From an uncultured Prevotellaceae bacterium (GTDB lineage Bacteria > Bacteroidota > Bacteroidia > Bacteroidales > Bacteroidaceae), in assembly GCA_947174565.1 (NCBI GenBank), contig CAMWJL010000002.1, positions 1-64,000 on the forward strand: DNA of 64,000 bases, in the 5' to 3' direction. The translations under genes and the position numbers were made by a program. This document shows, piece by piece, positions 11,683-21,959 of the stretch (within the stretch, counting starts at the first letter, position 1; every line of letters begins with the position of its first letter). A model generated the notes under the pieces. It ran no database searches. It saw only the letters and a list, made by a program, of their open reading frames with translations, and was not told where the DNA came from.

Positions 11683-11713
11683 AAAGCCGCCGAGAAGAGT
11701 TTCTCGGCGGCTT
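11683..11713 (-). terminator. Intrinsic terminator of the 1533-aa gene
   Basis: aagccgccgagaa/ttctcggcggctt stem; TTTTG follows on the minus strand. Confidence 0.8.
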
Positions 11714-11738
11714 CCGCTCAATGTAATCTATACGTTCG

Positions 11739-14700
11739 TTATTGGATGCTTATCTTTGTCGTCACGCCATCGCTGCGGCGTACAACATAGATGCCTGGTG
11801 CCAAATGTGCATCAGCCCACTTGCCCATGTACAGGACTGAGCCTTGGAGGGACACGACGACCACCTCCGACTCCGAATCGATGGCAACACCACTGACGGC
11901 GGTATTCCCATCTTCCACGGTAACCTCACAAGTTGCCGTCACATCAGGATTGGCTTCCAATGCCGCAGTGATGACAGCCGTGCCACCTCCCACAAGCGTA
12001 ACCAAACCAGTCTCGTCAACCATCGCCACATTCATGTCGGAACTTGACCACAACACATTCTTATTAACTGCATCGAACGGTCTTACATTCGCTGTCAACT
12101 GCAAGGTTTCCCCCACCTCACCCCTATAACGGGATTTACTCAGCGTCACCCTATTAGCAATGACAGGATTTTGAACCATTACTTGACAAGCAGCCTTCAC
12201 ACTTGGATAATCTTCCAATGCCACAGTGATGACTGCCGTGCCTTCTCCGACAAACGTAGCCAAACCAGTCTCGTCAACCACAACCACATTAGTGTTAGAA
12301 CTTGACCATACCACATTCTTCTTGGTTGCATCGTCAGGCGTTATCATCACTGTCAACTGTCGGGTTTCCCCTGTCGCACCCTTTACCTCTTTTTCAATCA
12401 GTTCCACGCCTGTTGCCAGAACAATGACGCTAACATTACAAGTCGCCTGAATGTCGGGACATTCTTCCGAGGTCGCAGTGATAACAGCCGTGCCGCCTCC
12501 CACAAGCATGACCAAACCTGTCTCGTCAACCGCAGCCACATTCGGGTCGGAGCTTGACCATACCACATTCTTATTACTTGCATCAACAGGTGTCACCATT
12601 GCCTTCAACTGAACCGTCGCGCCCTGAAAACCTTCCACCTCAGTCTTGTCGAGGGTGATTGCTTCAATCGCCGCCACGACATCTTGGTCATTGTCCTGTT
12701 CGGGAGCGGTCCAACGCAGGTAGGGATAACCGTCATTTTGGTCGGCACGACGACCCCACACGTTCTCGAAATCCCAGTCAACAAACGAGGACATTCTCTT
12801 CATCTCGCTCGTCACCAAGCCGATGCCTTTGTCAAAAGGCTTGACATCCGCCACCAGTTTCTCGAAAGCAGTTTGCACAAGGTCGCGGTTGAAATAACAG
12901 GTTTTCGTATCATTGCCTTCCGCATAGCCATAGGCACCACCGATGAAAACAGAATTACTGCCATCGGGAGTACTACCCATCTGAACAGACATTGCCGAAT
13001 AGCAGTTGGTGAGGGGCTTCTTCGTAGATGCCGCCACACCACCAAAATTGGCGTAGGATTTGTACTTGACACCGCCCATTGCAAAGCTGTTCTCAATGGT
13101 TCCAGCATTAGTTACCACCAAGCCGGCACATTTAGTCTCATCTGTTTCGATATCGACCTTTGCATAACATTCGCTGATAGTGCCGCCATCATAGACTTCC
13201 CCCACAAAACCTGCACGACCTCCACCTATGCCGCCAACTGTCTCTACGATACGACCTTCTGCACCGCATTGTGTTATCGTTCCATACAGGTTCATGGCAA
13301 AGAGTGCAGCCCAACTATCTTTTCTGTTCACATTCACGCACACGTCGCGCAGAATGAGATTCTTGATGACAGCGTCTGAACCGACTTGGCGAAAGAAAGC
13401 AGGACTTGAACCACTCATTTCACTCTCCATGTAGATGCCGCTGATTACATGATTCTGCCCATCAAAAGTACCATTGAAAGAATAGGCGTAGTTGCTGTTG
13501 CCTATCATGAGGAATGGCACAGGCGTGATTTGCGACACCCATTTGTCAAAGTCGGCAACATCGTTCAACTGAATATCAGCACCCAACTTGACAGTCTTTT
13601 CCGAAAAGTCGTTTCGTTCCATTCCCTCGGCAGTTCCGTTCACGATGTTGGCAAACGCATAGAGTTGGGCAGGAGTGGTAATGGTGTAAGTTTTTGTGAA
13701 CTTGTTTTGGAATATGCTGTAATCAGGAACCAACTGCTCAGCCCAACGGGCATAGAGGGTCACGTCCTCCTTGATTTCCGAAACGCCGAAGTCAAACATT
13801 GCGGTGCATTCCTTGTCTGTGTACCAACCCAACAGTACATAGCCCTCGCGTTGAGGAGCGACAGGACGCGAAAGCGTAGAGCCTGCAAAGGCTTTGAAAC
13901 TGAAGGGAGCATTGACACCGTCTTCTATTGTCACGCACAAAGTTGGCTGAGTTCCTGCAAACGAAGGATACCCACCCTCATTGTAGCCCCAACCGCCTTC
14001 AAAACCTTTGACGGCAGCGGCATAGTTCAAGTCGTTGACCAGACGGTGGCTCTGCATATAGTCGGTGGTTCGACCGATGGCGGCATCATCCTTATAACGA
14101 GGACTCAAATCGCTGTTGACGAACGTCTCGAACCAAGAGGCGTAGGACTGAAGCCATCTGTTTGCTTTTTGAGCATACCAACAGCCGTTGACAAACGATT
14201 CCCCGATTGTACTGGTACCTATAAAAGCATTGCCGTTTGATTCAACGGTAGAATAACAAGCATTGAGATAGGTGTTGCCTCCGTAGGCTGCTTCACCAAG
14301 TATGCCGCCAGCATTATATCCTGAGACTTGTCCAGATGTCCAACAATGGGAGATAGTCACCTCGCCCATGAACTGGTCACAATCAGCGTGTATCCTGTTT
14401 GCACCGGCAAGGGGACTCACATAACCGCTTGCGGAAACCCAAGCATCAATTACGCCAAGATTGCGTATCTCCGCTCCCTTTCCCAACACACCGAAAAGTC
14501 CGGCATAAAGCATTTCTTCGTTGTCAATGTACATATTGGAAACTGTGTGCATTCCACCATCGTAGATGCCACAGAAATGGTGTGTAAGGCGATTCCCCGT
14601 ACTTGTACCAAGATATACAGCCACAGGAGTCCATTGTTCGGGCATCTTCTCGCCCCAATTCTCCATAGGTTCGTTCAGTGCGATATCCGCCGTCTGCAAT

Positions 14701-16340
14701 ATGTGTTGTCCAATGAAGTTCCAGTTACGGTTGGCTGCGAAAGCGAGATTTTCAAGATTCTCTTTATTTGAAATCAAGAAAGGACTTTCCGCTGTTCCGT
14801 CGCCACCTGCAAAGAAAGGAGTCACGTCCGTGGCCTTGACATCGGTGGGCACAGGGTAGCCGCCAGGGACATACTTCCACAAGTAAGTGCCCATAACAGC
14901 CGCCATAAAGTTGAGCCTATCCACAAACTCTTGCGACTGCATATATTCCGTACTCTCACCGTAAGAGCCACCAACGAACGATGCACCAGTTTCACCATAC
15001 AGCACAGGGTTTTTAGTGGCATCATAGTAGCAATTAGCCATCTGCGAACCAGCATCTTGCCAATTTGCCCATAAAAATCCCATGATACGGGTCGGTATAG
15101 CGATAATATCAGTAGGAGCCGAGGGAGCATACAAGCGACCAGAGCCGTAACAATTGAGAATCGTGCCCGGAACGTATTCCGAATATGGACCAGAGTAACC
15201 GTTGTCACCCACAAACGAACACAAGGTAACTCCGTATTCTTCATTATAGACATCGCCTGTGGCATAGCAAGACTCAATAGTTCCAGTATTATCACAACAG
15301 AAACCCGCGCCAACATCACATGTCACATGAACATTTCCTGTGGCAGAGCAACGAGAGATTGTACCCGAATTCCCACCAATAAATCCGCCGCCATAATTTC
15401 CTTGCTTGCGACCGTTTATGACAGTCACAAGTGCCGAAGACGTAGAACGGGTCACTATCGGAGTAGCTGTCGAAGTTGAATTTTGGTCGAGAGTTGCCAC
15501 ACCTATCAAACCACCTACATACACACTGCCTGCAACTGTTCCCGTTGATGCACATTCTTCCACCGTACTTTCTCCATATAGAGTTCCTATCAAACCACCT
15601 GTGTTACTTTTTCCCAACACATCGGCATCGGTGGTGCAACGCAAGAAGTGACTGTCATAGGCTTCAACAACCAATGCTGCCGCCGAACCTCCTGCTTCAA
15701 AATTGCCTGACCTAATATGTCCATTGATATGCACATCGGTAAAGGTCGTGTTCTTGGCACGAATTGCGAAGCCACCGATGAGCGCAGTGCCGCCTATGTT
15801 GACATTCTGAAGCTTCACGTTGGTGATTGTTGCGCCATCAAGCAATCCGAAAAGAGCCTTATACCAAGACGTGAAGTCAAGTTGACCAGAACCGAACGGG
15901 TCGTTCCAATCATCAAGATTCATAGAGCCGTTATACCACAAATTATGTATGGTATATCCAGCACCGTCAAAGTTTCCCTTGAACCAGCAGTCTTTCCCAT
16001 AGAATCCGCCAGGATTGGTCTCGGCATCATCATTGTTTAGCGTCGTTTCGCCAATTGGAACCCACAGCGGACGCTCATCGGCAGGTGTGGATTCGTCACT
16101 GAGCCAAAGGTCAGCGGTCAGCTTGAAGTACTGACCCTCAAAGGTTTCGCCAGCATTGGTTCGTTGAGCCATACCAGCCAACTCCGCCGCCGTGCCTATC
16201 AAATACGGTGAGTCTGCGGTTCCCTTGCCGCTCCACTCAACGTCCGTCGTTCCGTCCCACACTTCCTGCGCATGCAGGGAAGGGGACGAGAAAATGGCTA
16301 AAAACATGAATGTTATAGCCTTAACAAGTTGTTTAATCAT
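11739..16340 (-). CDS. Large secreted repeat protein: GLUG-like repeats, InlB B-repeat, three BIG2 Ig-like domains, Por/T9SS-like C-terminus
   Basis: Signal peptide; VEECASTGTVAGSVYVGGLIG-type repeats; LLGWYTDKECTAMFDFGVSEIKEDVTLYARW; three NKNVVWSSSDPNVAAVDETGLVMLVGGGTAVITA-type repeats; C-term GIYVVRRSDGVTTKISIQ. Confidence 0.85.
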   Translation of the reverse strand: MIKQLVKAITFMFLAIFSSPSLHAQEVWDGTTDVEWSGKGTADSPYLIGTAAELAGMAQRTNAGETFEGQYFKLTADLWLSDESTPADERPLWVPIGETTLNNDDAETNPGGFYGKDCWFKGNFDGAGYTIHNLWYNGSMNLDDWNDPFGSGQLDFTSWYKALFGLLDGATITNVKLQNVNIGGTALIGGFAIRAKNTTFTDVHINGHIRSGNFEAGGSAAALVVEAYDSHFLRCTTDADVLGKSNTGGLIGTLYGESTVEECASTGTVAGSVYVGGLIGVATLDQNSTSTATPIVTRSTSSALVTVINGRKQGNYGGGFIGGNSGTISRCSATGNVHVTCDVGAGFCCDNTGTIESCYATGDVYNEEYGVTLCSFVGDNGYSGPYSEYVPGTILNCYGSGRLYAPSAPTDIIAIPTRIMGFLWANWQDAGSQMANCYYDATKNPVLYGETGASFVGGSYGESTEYMQSQEFVDRLNFMAAVMGTYLWKYVPGGYPVPTDVKATDVTPFFAGGDGTAESPFLISNKENLENLAFAANRNWNFIGQHILQTADIALNEPMENWGEKMPEQWTPVAVYLGTSTGNRLTHHFCGIYDGGMHTVSNMYIDNEEMLYAGLFGVLGKGAEIRNLGVIDAWVSASGYVSPLAGANRIHADCDQFMGEVTISHCWTSGQVSGYNAGGILGEAAYGGNTYLNACYSTVESNGNAFIGTSTIGESFVNGCWYAQKANRWLQSYASWFETFVNSDLSPRYKDDAAIGRTTDYMQSHRLVNDLNYAAAVKGFEGGWGYNEGGYPSFAGTQPTLCVTIEDGVNAPFSFKAFAGSTLSRPVAPQREGYVLLGWYTDKECTAMFDFGVSEIKEDVTLYARWAEQLVPDYSIFQNKFTKTYTITTPAQLYAFANIVNGTAEGMERNDFSEKTVKLGADIQLNDVADFDKWVSQITPVPFLMIGNSNYAYSFNGTFDGQNHVISGIYMESEMSGSSPAFFRQVGSDAVIKNLILRDVCVNVNRKDSWAALFAMNLYGTITQCGAEGRIVETVGGIGGGRAGFVGEVYDGGTISECYAKVDIETDETKCAGLVVTNAGTIENSFAMGGVKYKSYANFGGVAASTKKPLTNCYSAMSVQMGSTPDGSNSVFIGGAYGYAEGNDTKTCYFNRDLVQTAFEKLVADVKPFDKGIGLVTSEMKRMSSFVDWDFENVWGRRADQNDGYPYLRWTAPEQDNDQDVVAAIEAITLDKTEVEGFQGATVQLKAMVTPVDASNKNVVWSSSDPNVAAVDETGLVMLVGGGTAVITATSEECPDIQATCNVSVIVLATGVELIEKEVKGATGETRQLTVMITPDDATKKNVVWSSSNTNVVVVDETGLATFVGEGTAVITVALEDYPSVKAACQVMVQNPVIANRVTLSKSRYRGEVGETLQLTANVRPFDAVNKNVLWSSSDMNVAMVDETGLVTLVGGGTAVITAALEANPDVTATCEVTVEDGNTAVSGVAIDSESEVVVVSLQGSVLYMGKWADAHLAPGIYVVRRSDGVTTKISIQ

Positions 16341-16504
16341 GTGGTTTGGTTTTTAATAGTTAAGAAATGAGTTATCTGTTTTACATAAAGTTCGGGTCAG
16401 CACGAATCGATTTGTGCGTCATCGACACAGACAGAAAACCCTCTCGCCTAATGCCGCGAACATCAGTGAGGTCAACATGGGAATAGACACATTCCCCTAA
16501 AATA

Positions 16505-16870
16505 AAGTTGCCAACAGGTAATGTCTGGAGTCTCATACCGAAGCTTTATCTTTTCGTTACCACCCAAAGACAAAGAAAGCGTGGAATCGCTGTTGTCCAT
16601 TCCACGTACTGAGGCTCTAGCATTGCCTATTGTTGCTGAACAGACAACGTCAGAAGCCACGCCGATATGAGAATCCACCCTGCCAACGTAGCTGCACAAA
16701 AATTAGATGCGCCATCATGTACGGGCACACTAATCCTTTTACAAAAACATTGGCGGTTGTGAAAAATCACACCCGGGACATCTGCCGCTGCTAAGTTCAA
16801 GACAACAATTGATAATTTGCTAGATTACAGTACGTCTCAAACAAAGCGCTCGCAAACGCCTTATGTCTTT
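16505..16870 (-). repeat. Family-3 diverged intergenic leader-like element, copy A
   Basis: Collinear conserved blocks with 490-850; lies upstream of the minus-strand 1533-aa gene. Confidence 0.6.
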
Positions 16871-17111
16871 TGAAGCTCGTCACCCACCCTTCCATCGCAA
16901 CCATCAGGGCATCCCCTCGGCATTGACTCGGCGTGCTTCAATCTGTCATTTATTCAGACGATGGAGAACACGTTCACCGATGCCTTTGAAATGACGATTA
17001 CGAGCATTCGGGCACAAAGGTAGCAAATAACATTCAATCTAAGAAACTATTTGACACGAAAACGTTTGATACGGATTCACCGAGCATGCTTGAAAGCTGA
17101 AACAAAAAAAA

Positions 17112-17135
17112 GAACCAGCCAACTTTGGCTGGTTC
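17112..17135 (-). terminator. Intrinsic terminator downstream of the RNase H gene
   Basis: gaaccagcca/tggctggttc stem; T8-like run on the minus strand. Confidence 0.85.
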
Positions 17136-17243
17136 GTACAAATGTGTGTGATTTAAGCAACAAAAGACCACAAGCGGCATCCACTATCGGCTCTGTTCCG
17201 CAAAATCCTCTCGCATCAAAGCATGAAAAACTTGGAGGAGAAG

Positions 17244-17906
17244 CTACTTTTTCTTCCTTTTGCGATTGAAATCGGCGGGAACTTCACCCCAAATCTCTGT
17301 CGGCCACTTGATGATGGGGTTCTTATAGGGATGGGCTTTCAGCCAGTTCTCTGCTCGTTCGATGAGCTGATAGAGTGCCTCGCTTTTCGCATTGCGCTCC
17401 AGCGTGGTCTTGCACTTCTTCCGCTTCACCCACAGCTGGGCATTCACGCTATCGCTATAGATGGGCATGGTGTCCAACCCTCTCTGTTTCAGCAGGGCAA
17501 GACCATGTACAATGGCAAGAAACTCGCCGATGTTGTTCGTGCCCCAAACAGGACCATAGTGGAATATCTCCTTGCCTGTGCGCAGATACACACCCCGATA
17601 CTCCATCTTGCCAGGGTTGCCGCTGCACGCCGCATCGACAGCGATGGCTTCGTTGATAGCAGCAGGAGGAAGCGAGAACCCTTTCGATGCCTCCACTCCT
17701 TCCACCTCCTCTGGCTCTTTTACCTCCTTTGACTTCTGATATTCCTCATACCCCATCTCAAAGGCTTCTTCGGCTTCGGCTTCGGTCTTGAAAGACTGGA
17801 ACTTCGCTCCCGAGAAGCCCTCGACGGCTTGACGACAAGCGTCCCATGTGGTATAAACTCCGTCCTCAGCTCCGTTCCAAACTACATAGAATTTCTGTTT
17901 TGCCAT
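17244..17906 (-). CDS. Ribonuclease H with N-terminal viroplasmin (caulimovirus-type) domain
   Basis: MAKQKFYVVWNGAEDGVYTTWDACRQAVEGFSGAKFQSFKTEAEAEEAF plus RNase HI-like EAIAVDAACSGNPGKMEYRGVYL. Confidence 0.92.
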   Translation of the reverse strand: MAKQKFYVVWNGAEDGVYTTWDACRQAVEGFSGAKFQSFKTEAEAEEAFEMGYEEYQKSKEVKEPEEVEGVEASKGFSLPPAAINEAIAVDAACSGNPGKMEYRGVYLRTGKEIFHYGPVWGTNNIGEFLAIVHGLALLKQRGLDTMPIYSDSVNAQLWVKRKKCKTTLERNAKSEALYQLIERAENWLKAHPYKNPIIKWPTEIWGEVPADFNRKRKKK

Positions 17907-18030
17907 TGTTGCGTTCTTTGTGGCAAAGGTAGTGAAAAGTTAGGAGTTGGAGGGGTGGTGTTGGGAGTTTTTTGCTGTTTGAGAGGCTTTCTGACAGAGG
18001 TACGAAAGAATCAAGGCTTCTGACGGAAAA

Positions 18031-18060
18031 AGGCGACACCCGATTCTTCGAGTGCCGCCT
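18031..18060 (-). terminator. pckA intrinsic terminator
   Basis: aggcgacac/gtgccgcct hairpin with one mismatch; T5 on the minus strand. Confidence 0.7.
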
Positions 18061-18090
18061 TTGCGATATGTCATTTGACAGTGTTTCCGA

Positions 18091-19701
18091 TTAGAGCTTT
18101 GGACCAGCTGCAACGAGAGCCTTACCAGCTTCGTTGGTAGCATACTTGTCAAAGTTCTTGATGAAGCGACCAGCGAGGTCCTTAGCCTTCTCTTCCCAAA
18201 CAGATGCGTCAGCATAAGTGTCGCGTGGGTCGAGGATGGCAGGGTTCACGTTTGGCAGAGCTGTTGGCACCTCGAAGTCGAAGAATGGAATCTTCTTGGT
18301 CTCAGCCTTGAGGATAGAACCATCGAGGATAGCATCGATGATACCACGAGTGTCTGGAATAGAGATGCGCTTGCCAGTACCGTTCCAACCAGTGTTCACG
18401 AGGTAAGCCTTGGCACCGCTCTGCTGCATCTTCTTCACGAGTTCCTCTGCATACTTAGTTGGGTGCAGCTCGAGGAATGCCTGACCGAAGCAAGCAGAGA
18501 AAGTTGGAGTTGGCTCAGTGATGCCACGCTCTGTACCTGCAAGCTTTGCAGTGAAGCCAGAGAGGAAGTAGTACTGAGTCTGCTCAGGAGTGAGGATAGA
18601 CACTGGAGGCAGCACGCCGAATGCGTCAGCAGAAAGGAAGATGACATTCTTGGCAGCAGGACCTGCGCTCTTGCCAGCCACATTCTTCACGATGTTCTTG
18701 ATATGGTCGATGGGGTAAGAAACGCGAGTGTTCTCAGTCACGCTCTTGTCAGCGAAATCAATCTTACCGTCCTCAGCCACAGTCACGTTCTCCAAAAGAG
18801 CGTCGCGCTTGATAGCACCGTAGATGTCAGGCTCGTTCTCCTTAGAGAGGTTGATAACCTTGGCATAGCAGCCACCCTCAAGGTTGAACACACCCTCGTC
18901 ATCCCATCCGTGCTCGTCGTCACCGATGAGGAGACGCTTTGGATCAGTAGAAAGTGTAGTCTTACCAGTGCCTGAGAGACCGAAGAAGATAGCAGTGTTC
19001 TTGCCCTCCATGTCAGTGTTGGCAGAGCAGTGCATAGAAGCGATGCCCTTGAGTGGGAGGTAGTAGTTCTGCATAGAGAACATACCTTTCTTCATCTCAC
19101 CACCATACCAAGTGTTGATGATGACCTGCTCGCGGCTCTTCGTGTTGAAAGCCACACAAGTCTCAGAGTTCAGACCCAGCTCCTTGTAGTTCTCAACCTT
19201 TGCCTTAGAAGCGTTGTAGATAACGAAGTTTGGCTCGAAGTTCTTCAGCTCCTCCTCAGTGGGGCGGATGAACATATTCTCAACGAAGTGTGCCTGCCAA
19301 GCCACCTCCACGATGAAACGCACAGAAAGACGAGTTGCCTCATTGGCACCGCAGAATGCGTCCACCACATACAGCTGCTTGTTAGAAAGCTCCTTCTTGG
19401 CAATCTCCTTCACCTGTGCCCAAACGTCCTCAGACATAGGGTGGTTGTCGTTCTTGTATGCGTCAGAAGTCCACCACACGTTGTCGTGGCTCTCGTCATT
19501 GTCAACGATGTACTTATCCTTAGGAGAACGACCCGTGAAGATACCAGTCATCACGTTCACTGCACCCAGCTCAGTCTCCTGACCCTTCTCGTAGCCCTCG
19601 AGAGCAGGATTAACCTCAGCCTTGTAAAGCTCCTCGTAAGAAGGATTGTGCGCAATCACTGTAGAACCAGTGATACCATACTTTGTCAAATCTAATGCCA
19701 T
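18091..19701 (-). CDS. pckA: Phosphoenolpyruvate carboxykinase (ATP)
   Basis: [53 protein letters not shown]; start trimmed to 19701. Confidence 0.97.
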   Translation of the reverse strand: MALDLTKYGITGSTVIAHNPSYEELYKAEVNPALEGYEKGQETELGAVNVMTGIFTGRSPKDKYIVDNDESHDNVWWTSDAYKNDNHPMSEDVWAQVKEIAKKELSNKQLYVVDAFCGANEATRLSVRFIVEVAWQAHFVENMFIRPTEEELKNFEPNFVIYNASKAKVENYKELGLNSETCVAFNTKSREQVIINTWYGGEMKKGMFSMQNYYLPLKGIASMHCSANTDMEGKNTAIFFGLSGTGKTTLSTDPKRLLIGDDEHGWDDEGVFNLEGGCYAKVINLSKENEPDIYGAIKRDALLENVTVAEDGKIDFADKSVTENTRVSYPIDHIKNIVKNVAGKSAGPAAKNVIFLSADAFGVLPPVSILTPEQTQYYFLSGFTAKLAGTERGITEPTPTFSACFGQAFLELHPTKYAEELVKKMQQSGAKAYLVNTGWNGTGKRISIPDTRGIIDAILDGSILKAETKKIPFFDFEVPTALPNVNPAILDPRDTYADASVWEEKAKDLAGRFIKNFDKYATNEAGKALVAAGPKL

Positions 19702-20041
19702 AGTACTTTTGTTTTTTAATATATAAAATGAATAACAAATCTTTCTACCGTGTTTCATCTCTGCGGTTTGGAAAGCCCGACTCCGCCTCCGCCCAAGGTG
19801 TCAACGGGCAAGTGCATCCTCACCCCTCGAATCACCCTCTTTGCAAAGGTACGCATTTCTCTCATTCGGGCAAAGTCCCCCACAACCGATTTTATGTTTT
19901 TTTCACCGTTTCAGCATAAAAAAGTTCATAAAAGGACACAATTCCACAAAGAGTTGCAACATTTGGTTTGCAATCGCTCCTTTAACCAAGGCAAATGACA
20001 AATTTATGAATGATGCGTAATGAATTGTGAATTATAATTTG

Positions 20042-20050
20042 TACCTTTGC
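20042..20050 (+). promoter_or_regulatory. Bacteroidetes-type -7 box upstream of tRNA-Pro
   Basis: TACCTTTGC about 32 nt upstream of the tRNA. Confidence 0.5.
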
Positions 20051-20081
20051 AGCCGCAACCTCCAACGGGAGGCACACGCAT

Positions 20082-20157
20082 CGGGATGTAGCGCAGTTGG
20101 TAGCGCACTACGTTCGGGACGTAGGGGTCGGGCGTTCGAGTCGCCTCATCCCGACCA
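20082..20157 (+). tRNA. tRNA-Pro (anticodon CGG), CCA encoded
   Basis: cgggatg acceptor pairs with catcccg; anticodon stem ctacg/cgtag with loop ttCGGga; T-loop gttcgagtc; 3' acca. Confidence 0.95.
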
Positions 20158-20164
20158 GAGAGAG

Positions 20165-20208
20165 AAAGAGGGCATATCCGCATCATGCTGGATATGCCCT
20201 CTTTCTTT
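20165..20208 (+). terminator. tRNA-Pro terminator
   Basis: aaagagggcatatcc/ggatatgccctcttt 15-bp stem followed by ctttgt. Confidence 0.85.
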
Positions 20209-20228
20209 GTGTAACGGAACTGATAACC

Positions 20229-20414
20229 TTACTCCATATAGACCTTGAAACTCTTCTTGCCAACCTTCACTATCACGATGGTACTGGGTTCTGTCCTAAG
20301 GCTATAAACAAAGCCGTCACCTGTTGTATAGTCGACAATTTTTGCCTCCATTGTACAACTAATCATCACCAGCAAGGCGATGAACACAGATTTGAGTGTG
20401 AAATAATTCTTCAT
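20229..20414 (-). CDS. Small hypothetical protein with signal-peptide-like N-terminus
   Basis: MKNYFTLKSVFIALLVMISCTMEAKIVDYTTGDGFVYSLRTEPSTIVIVKVGKKSFKVYME. Confidence 0.4.
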   Translation of the reverse strand: MKNYFTLKSVFIALLVMISCTMEAKIVDYTTGDGFVYSLRTEPSTIVIVKVGKKSFKVYME

Positions 20415-20442
20415 CCTTTTACATTAGTGTCCACCAATGTTC

Positions 20443-21297
20443 CTATGCCAATAACATTGGGGCATAAGTATTATTTTTTGTGCCAGCAGTGCGGAACTTA
20501 ACAGGAGAGATGCCAATATGTTTCACACAGAAACGGCTGAAATAACTCAAAGATGAGAAATTCATTTCATCGGCAATTTGGGAAACAGACATAGTGTTGT
20601 CCTTAAGATATTCCAGTACAATTGTAATGGCAGCATTGTTGATATGGGTAGAGGCACTTACACCAGTGACTCGTTTTATGGTATCTGATAGATATTTAGG
20701 AGTAACATTCAATTGCTTGGCATAGTGCGACACCTCTCTTTGAGTCTTAGGTCTCCCTCCTTCTATCAGTGTGAAGAACTGAGTGGCAATATAGCCAATC
20801 CGGTCAGTGGTCAGGATACTGTTATTTGTTTTAGCATGAAAGTCAAACAGGTCATATACCATCGTCTGCAACAGGCTTCCCATCAGTTCCTGATAGAAAC
20901 GGTGATCGGTGTTGTCGATTCGATTTTTGATATTGGTAAGGTCTGTTCTGAAGCGTGCCGCATCTATATCCGACACGGTTATTATCGGATTGTCAAACAG
21001 GCTCACTCTTCCCTGAATAGCGTAATTGTTGGCAGGCAGAAGATTGTGAAGAATCTTATCGGGTGCGGCTATGTATTCGCACCGAAAATTATCATAAAGA
21101 CGTATTTCCGTAACTAACCGAGGATGGGAGATTACCACAATGTCATTTTTAGACATCTTGAAGATACGGCCGTTATATAAGAAAGTTCCTGTACCTTCGG
21201 TGCATATCGAATGCACTACACAATCATAGAATGTCGGAGAGTTAACAAGGCTGAACTCCTCGGAGAACACTATCAATTCATGAAGATGCCTTTCCAT
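20443..21297 (-). CDS. AraC family transcriptional regulator
   Basis: C-terminal double HTH: YLKDNTMSVSQIADEMNFSSLSYFSRFCVKHIGISPVKFR. Confidence 0.92.
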   Translation of the reverse strand: MERHLHELIVFSEEFSLVNSPTFYDCVVHSICTEGTGTFLYNGRIFKMSKNDIVVISHPRLVTEIRLYDNFRCEYIAAPDKILHNLLPANNYAIQGRVSLFDNPIITVSDIDAARFRTDLTNIKNRIDNTDHRFYQELMGSLLQTMVYDLFDFHAKTNNSILTTDRIGYIATQFFTLIEGGRPKTQREVSHYAKQLNVTPKYLSDTIKRVTGVSASTHINNAAITIVLEYLKDNTMSVSQIADEMNFSSLSYFSRFCVKHIGISPVKFRTAGTKNNTYAPMLLA

Positions 21298-21407
21298 GAT
21301 GCAAAGTTAATATATTTCGTAAAATTGTGCAAGTTTTAGTGGAATAATGACAAGCGACATAATGGTAAAATACTATAATTTTGTGCTCAAAATAAAGTTT
21401 CATAATT

Positions 21408-21938
21408 ATGGATAAAAAATATACAATAATTGATTATAACGCTATCTCGGAAGAAGATGCAGCGAAAGATGTCTATAATAACCAGCTTTGTTTCAAGTTG
21501 AACCATACCATGCCCCACACTCCCGAGTATGATGTATTGGTGCGTGAACTCTTCGGTGAATTTGGCGAAGGTTCAAAAATCATGCCAATGATAAACGTGG
21601 TTCGTGGTAAGGAGGTAAAAATCGGTCGTAACTGTTCAATACTGAACAATGTGCTCTTCATGGCAGCTGGAGGTATTACAATCGGGGATGGAGTCATGAT
21701 TGCGGCTAATGCTCAGTTGATAACCAATAATCACGATGAGCACAAGCGATGGATCTTAACTTGCGCCCCAATAGAAATCAAGCGCAACGCTTGGGTCGGT
21801 GCTGGTGCAACAATATTACCTGGCATTACCATTGGAGAAAATGCCATCGTGGCGGCAAGTGCAGTCGTTACCAAGGATGTGCCAGACAATGCAGTTGTGG
21901 CAGGTGTCCCCGCCAAAGTTATCAAATACATTGACTAA
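21408..21938 (+). CDS. Left-handed beta-helix (hexapeptide) acyltransferase
   Basis: IGRNCSILNNVLFMAAGGITIGDGVMIAANAQLITNNHDEH...IEIKRNAWVGAGATILPGITIGENAIVAASAVVTKDVPDNAVVAGVPAKVIK. Confidence 0.9.
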   Translation: MDKKYTIIDYNAISEEDAAKDVYNNQLCFKLNHTMPHTPEYDVLVRELFGEFGEGSKIMPMINVVRGKEVKIGRNCSILNNVLFMAAGGITIGDGVMIAANAQLITNNHDEHKRWILTCAPIEIKRNAWVGAGATILPGITIGENAIVAASAVVTKDVPDNAVVAGVPAKVIKYID

Positions 21939-21959
21939 AATAAATACTATCTTATAAAT

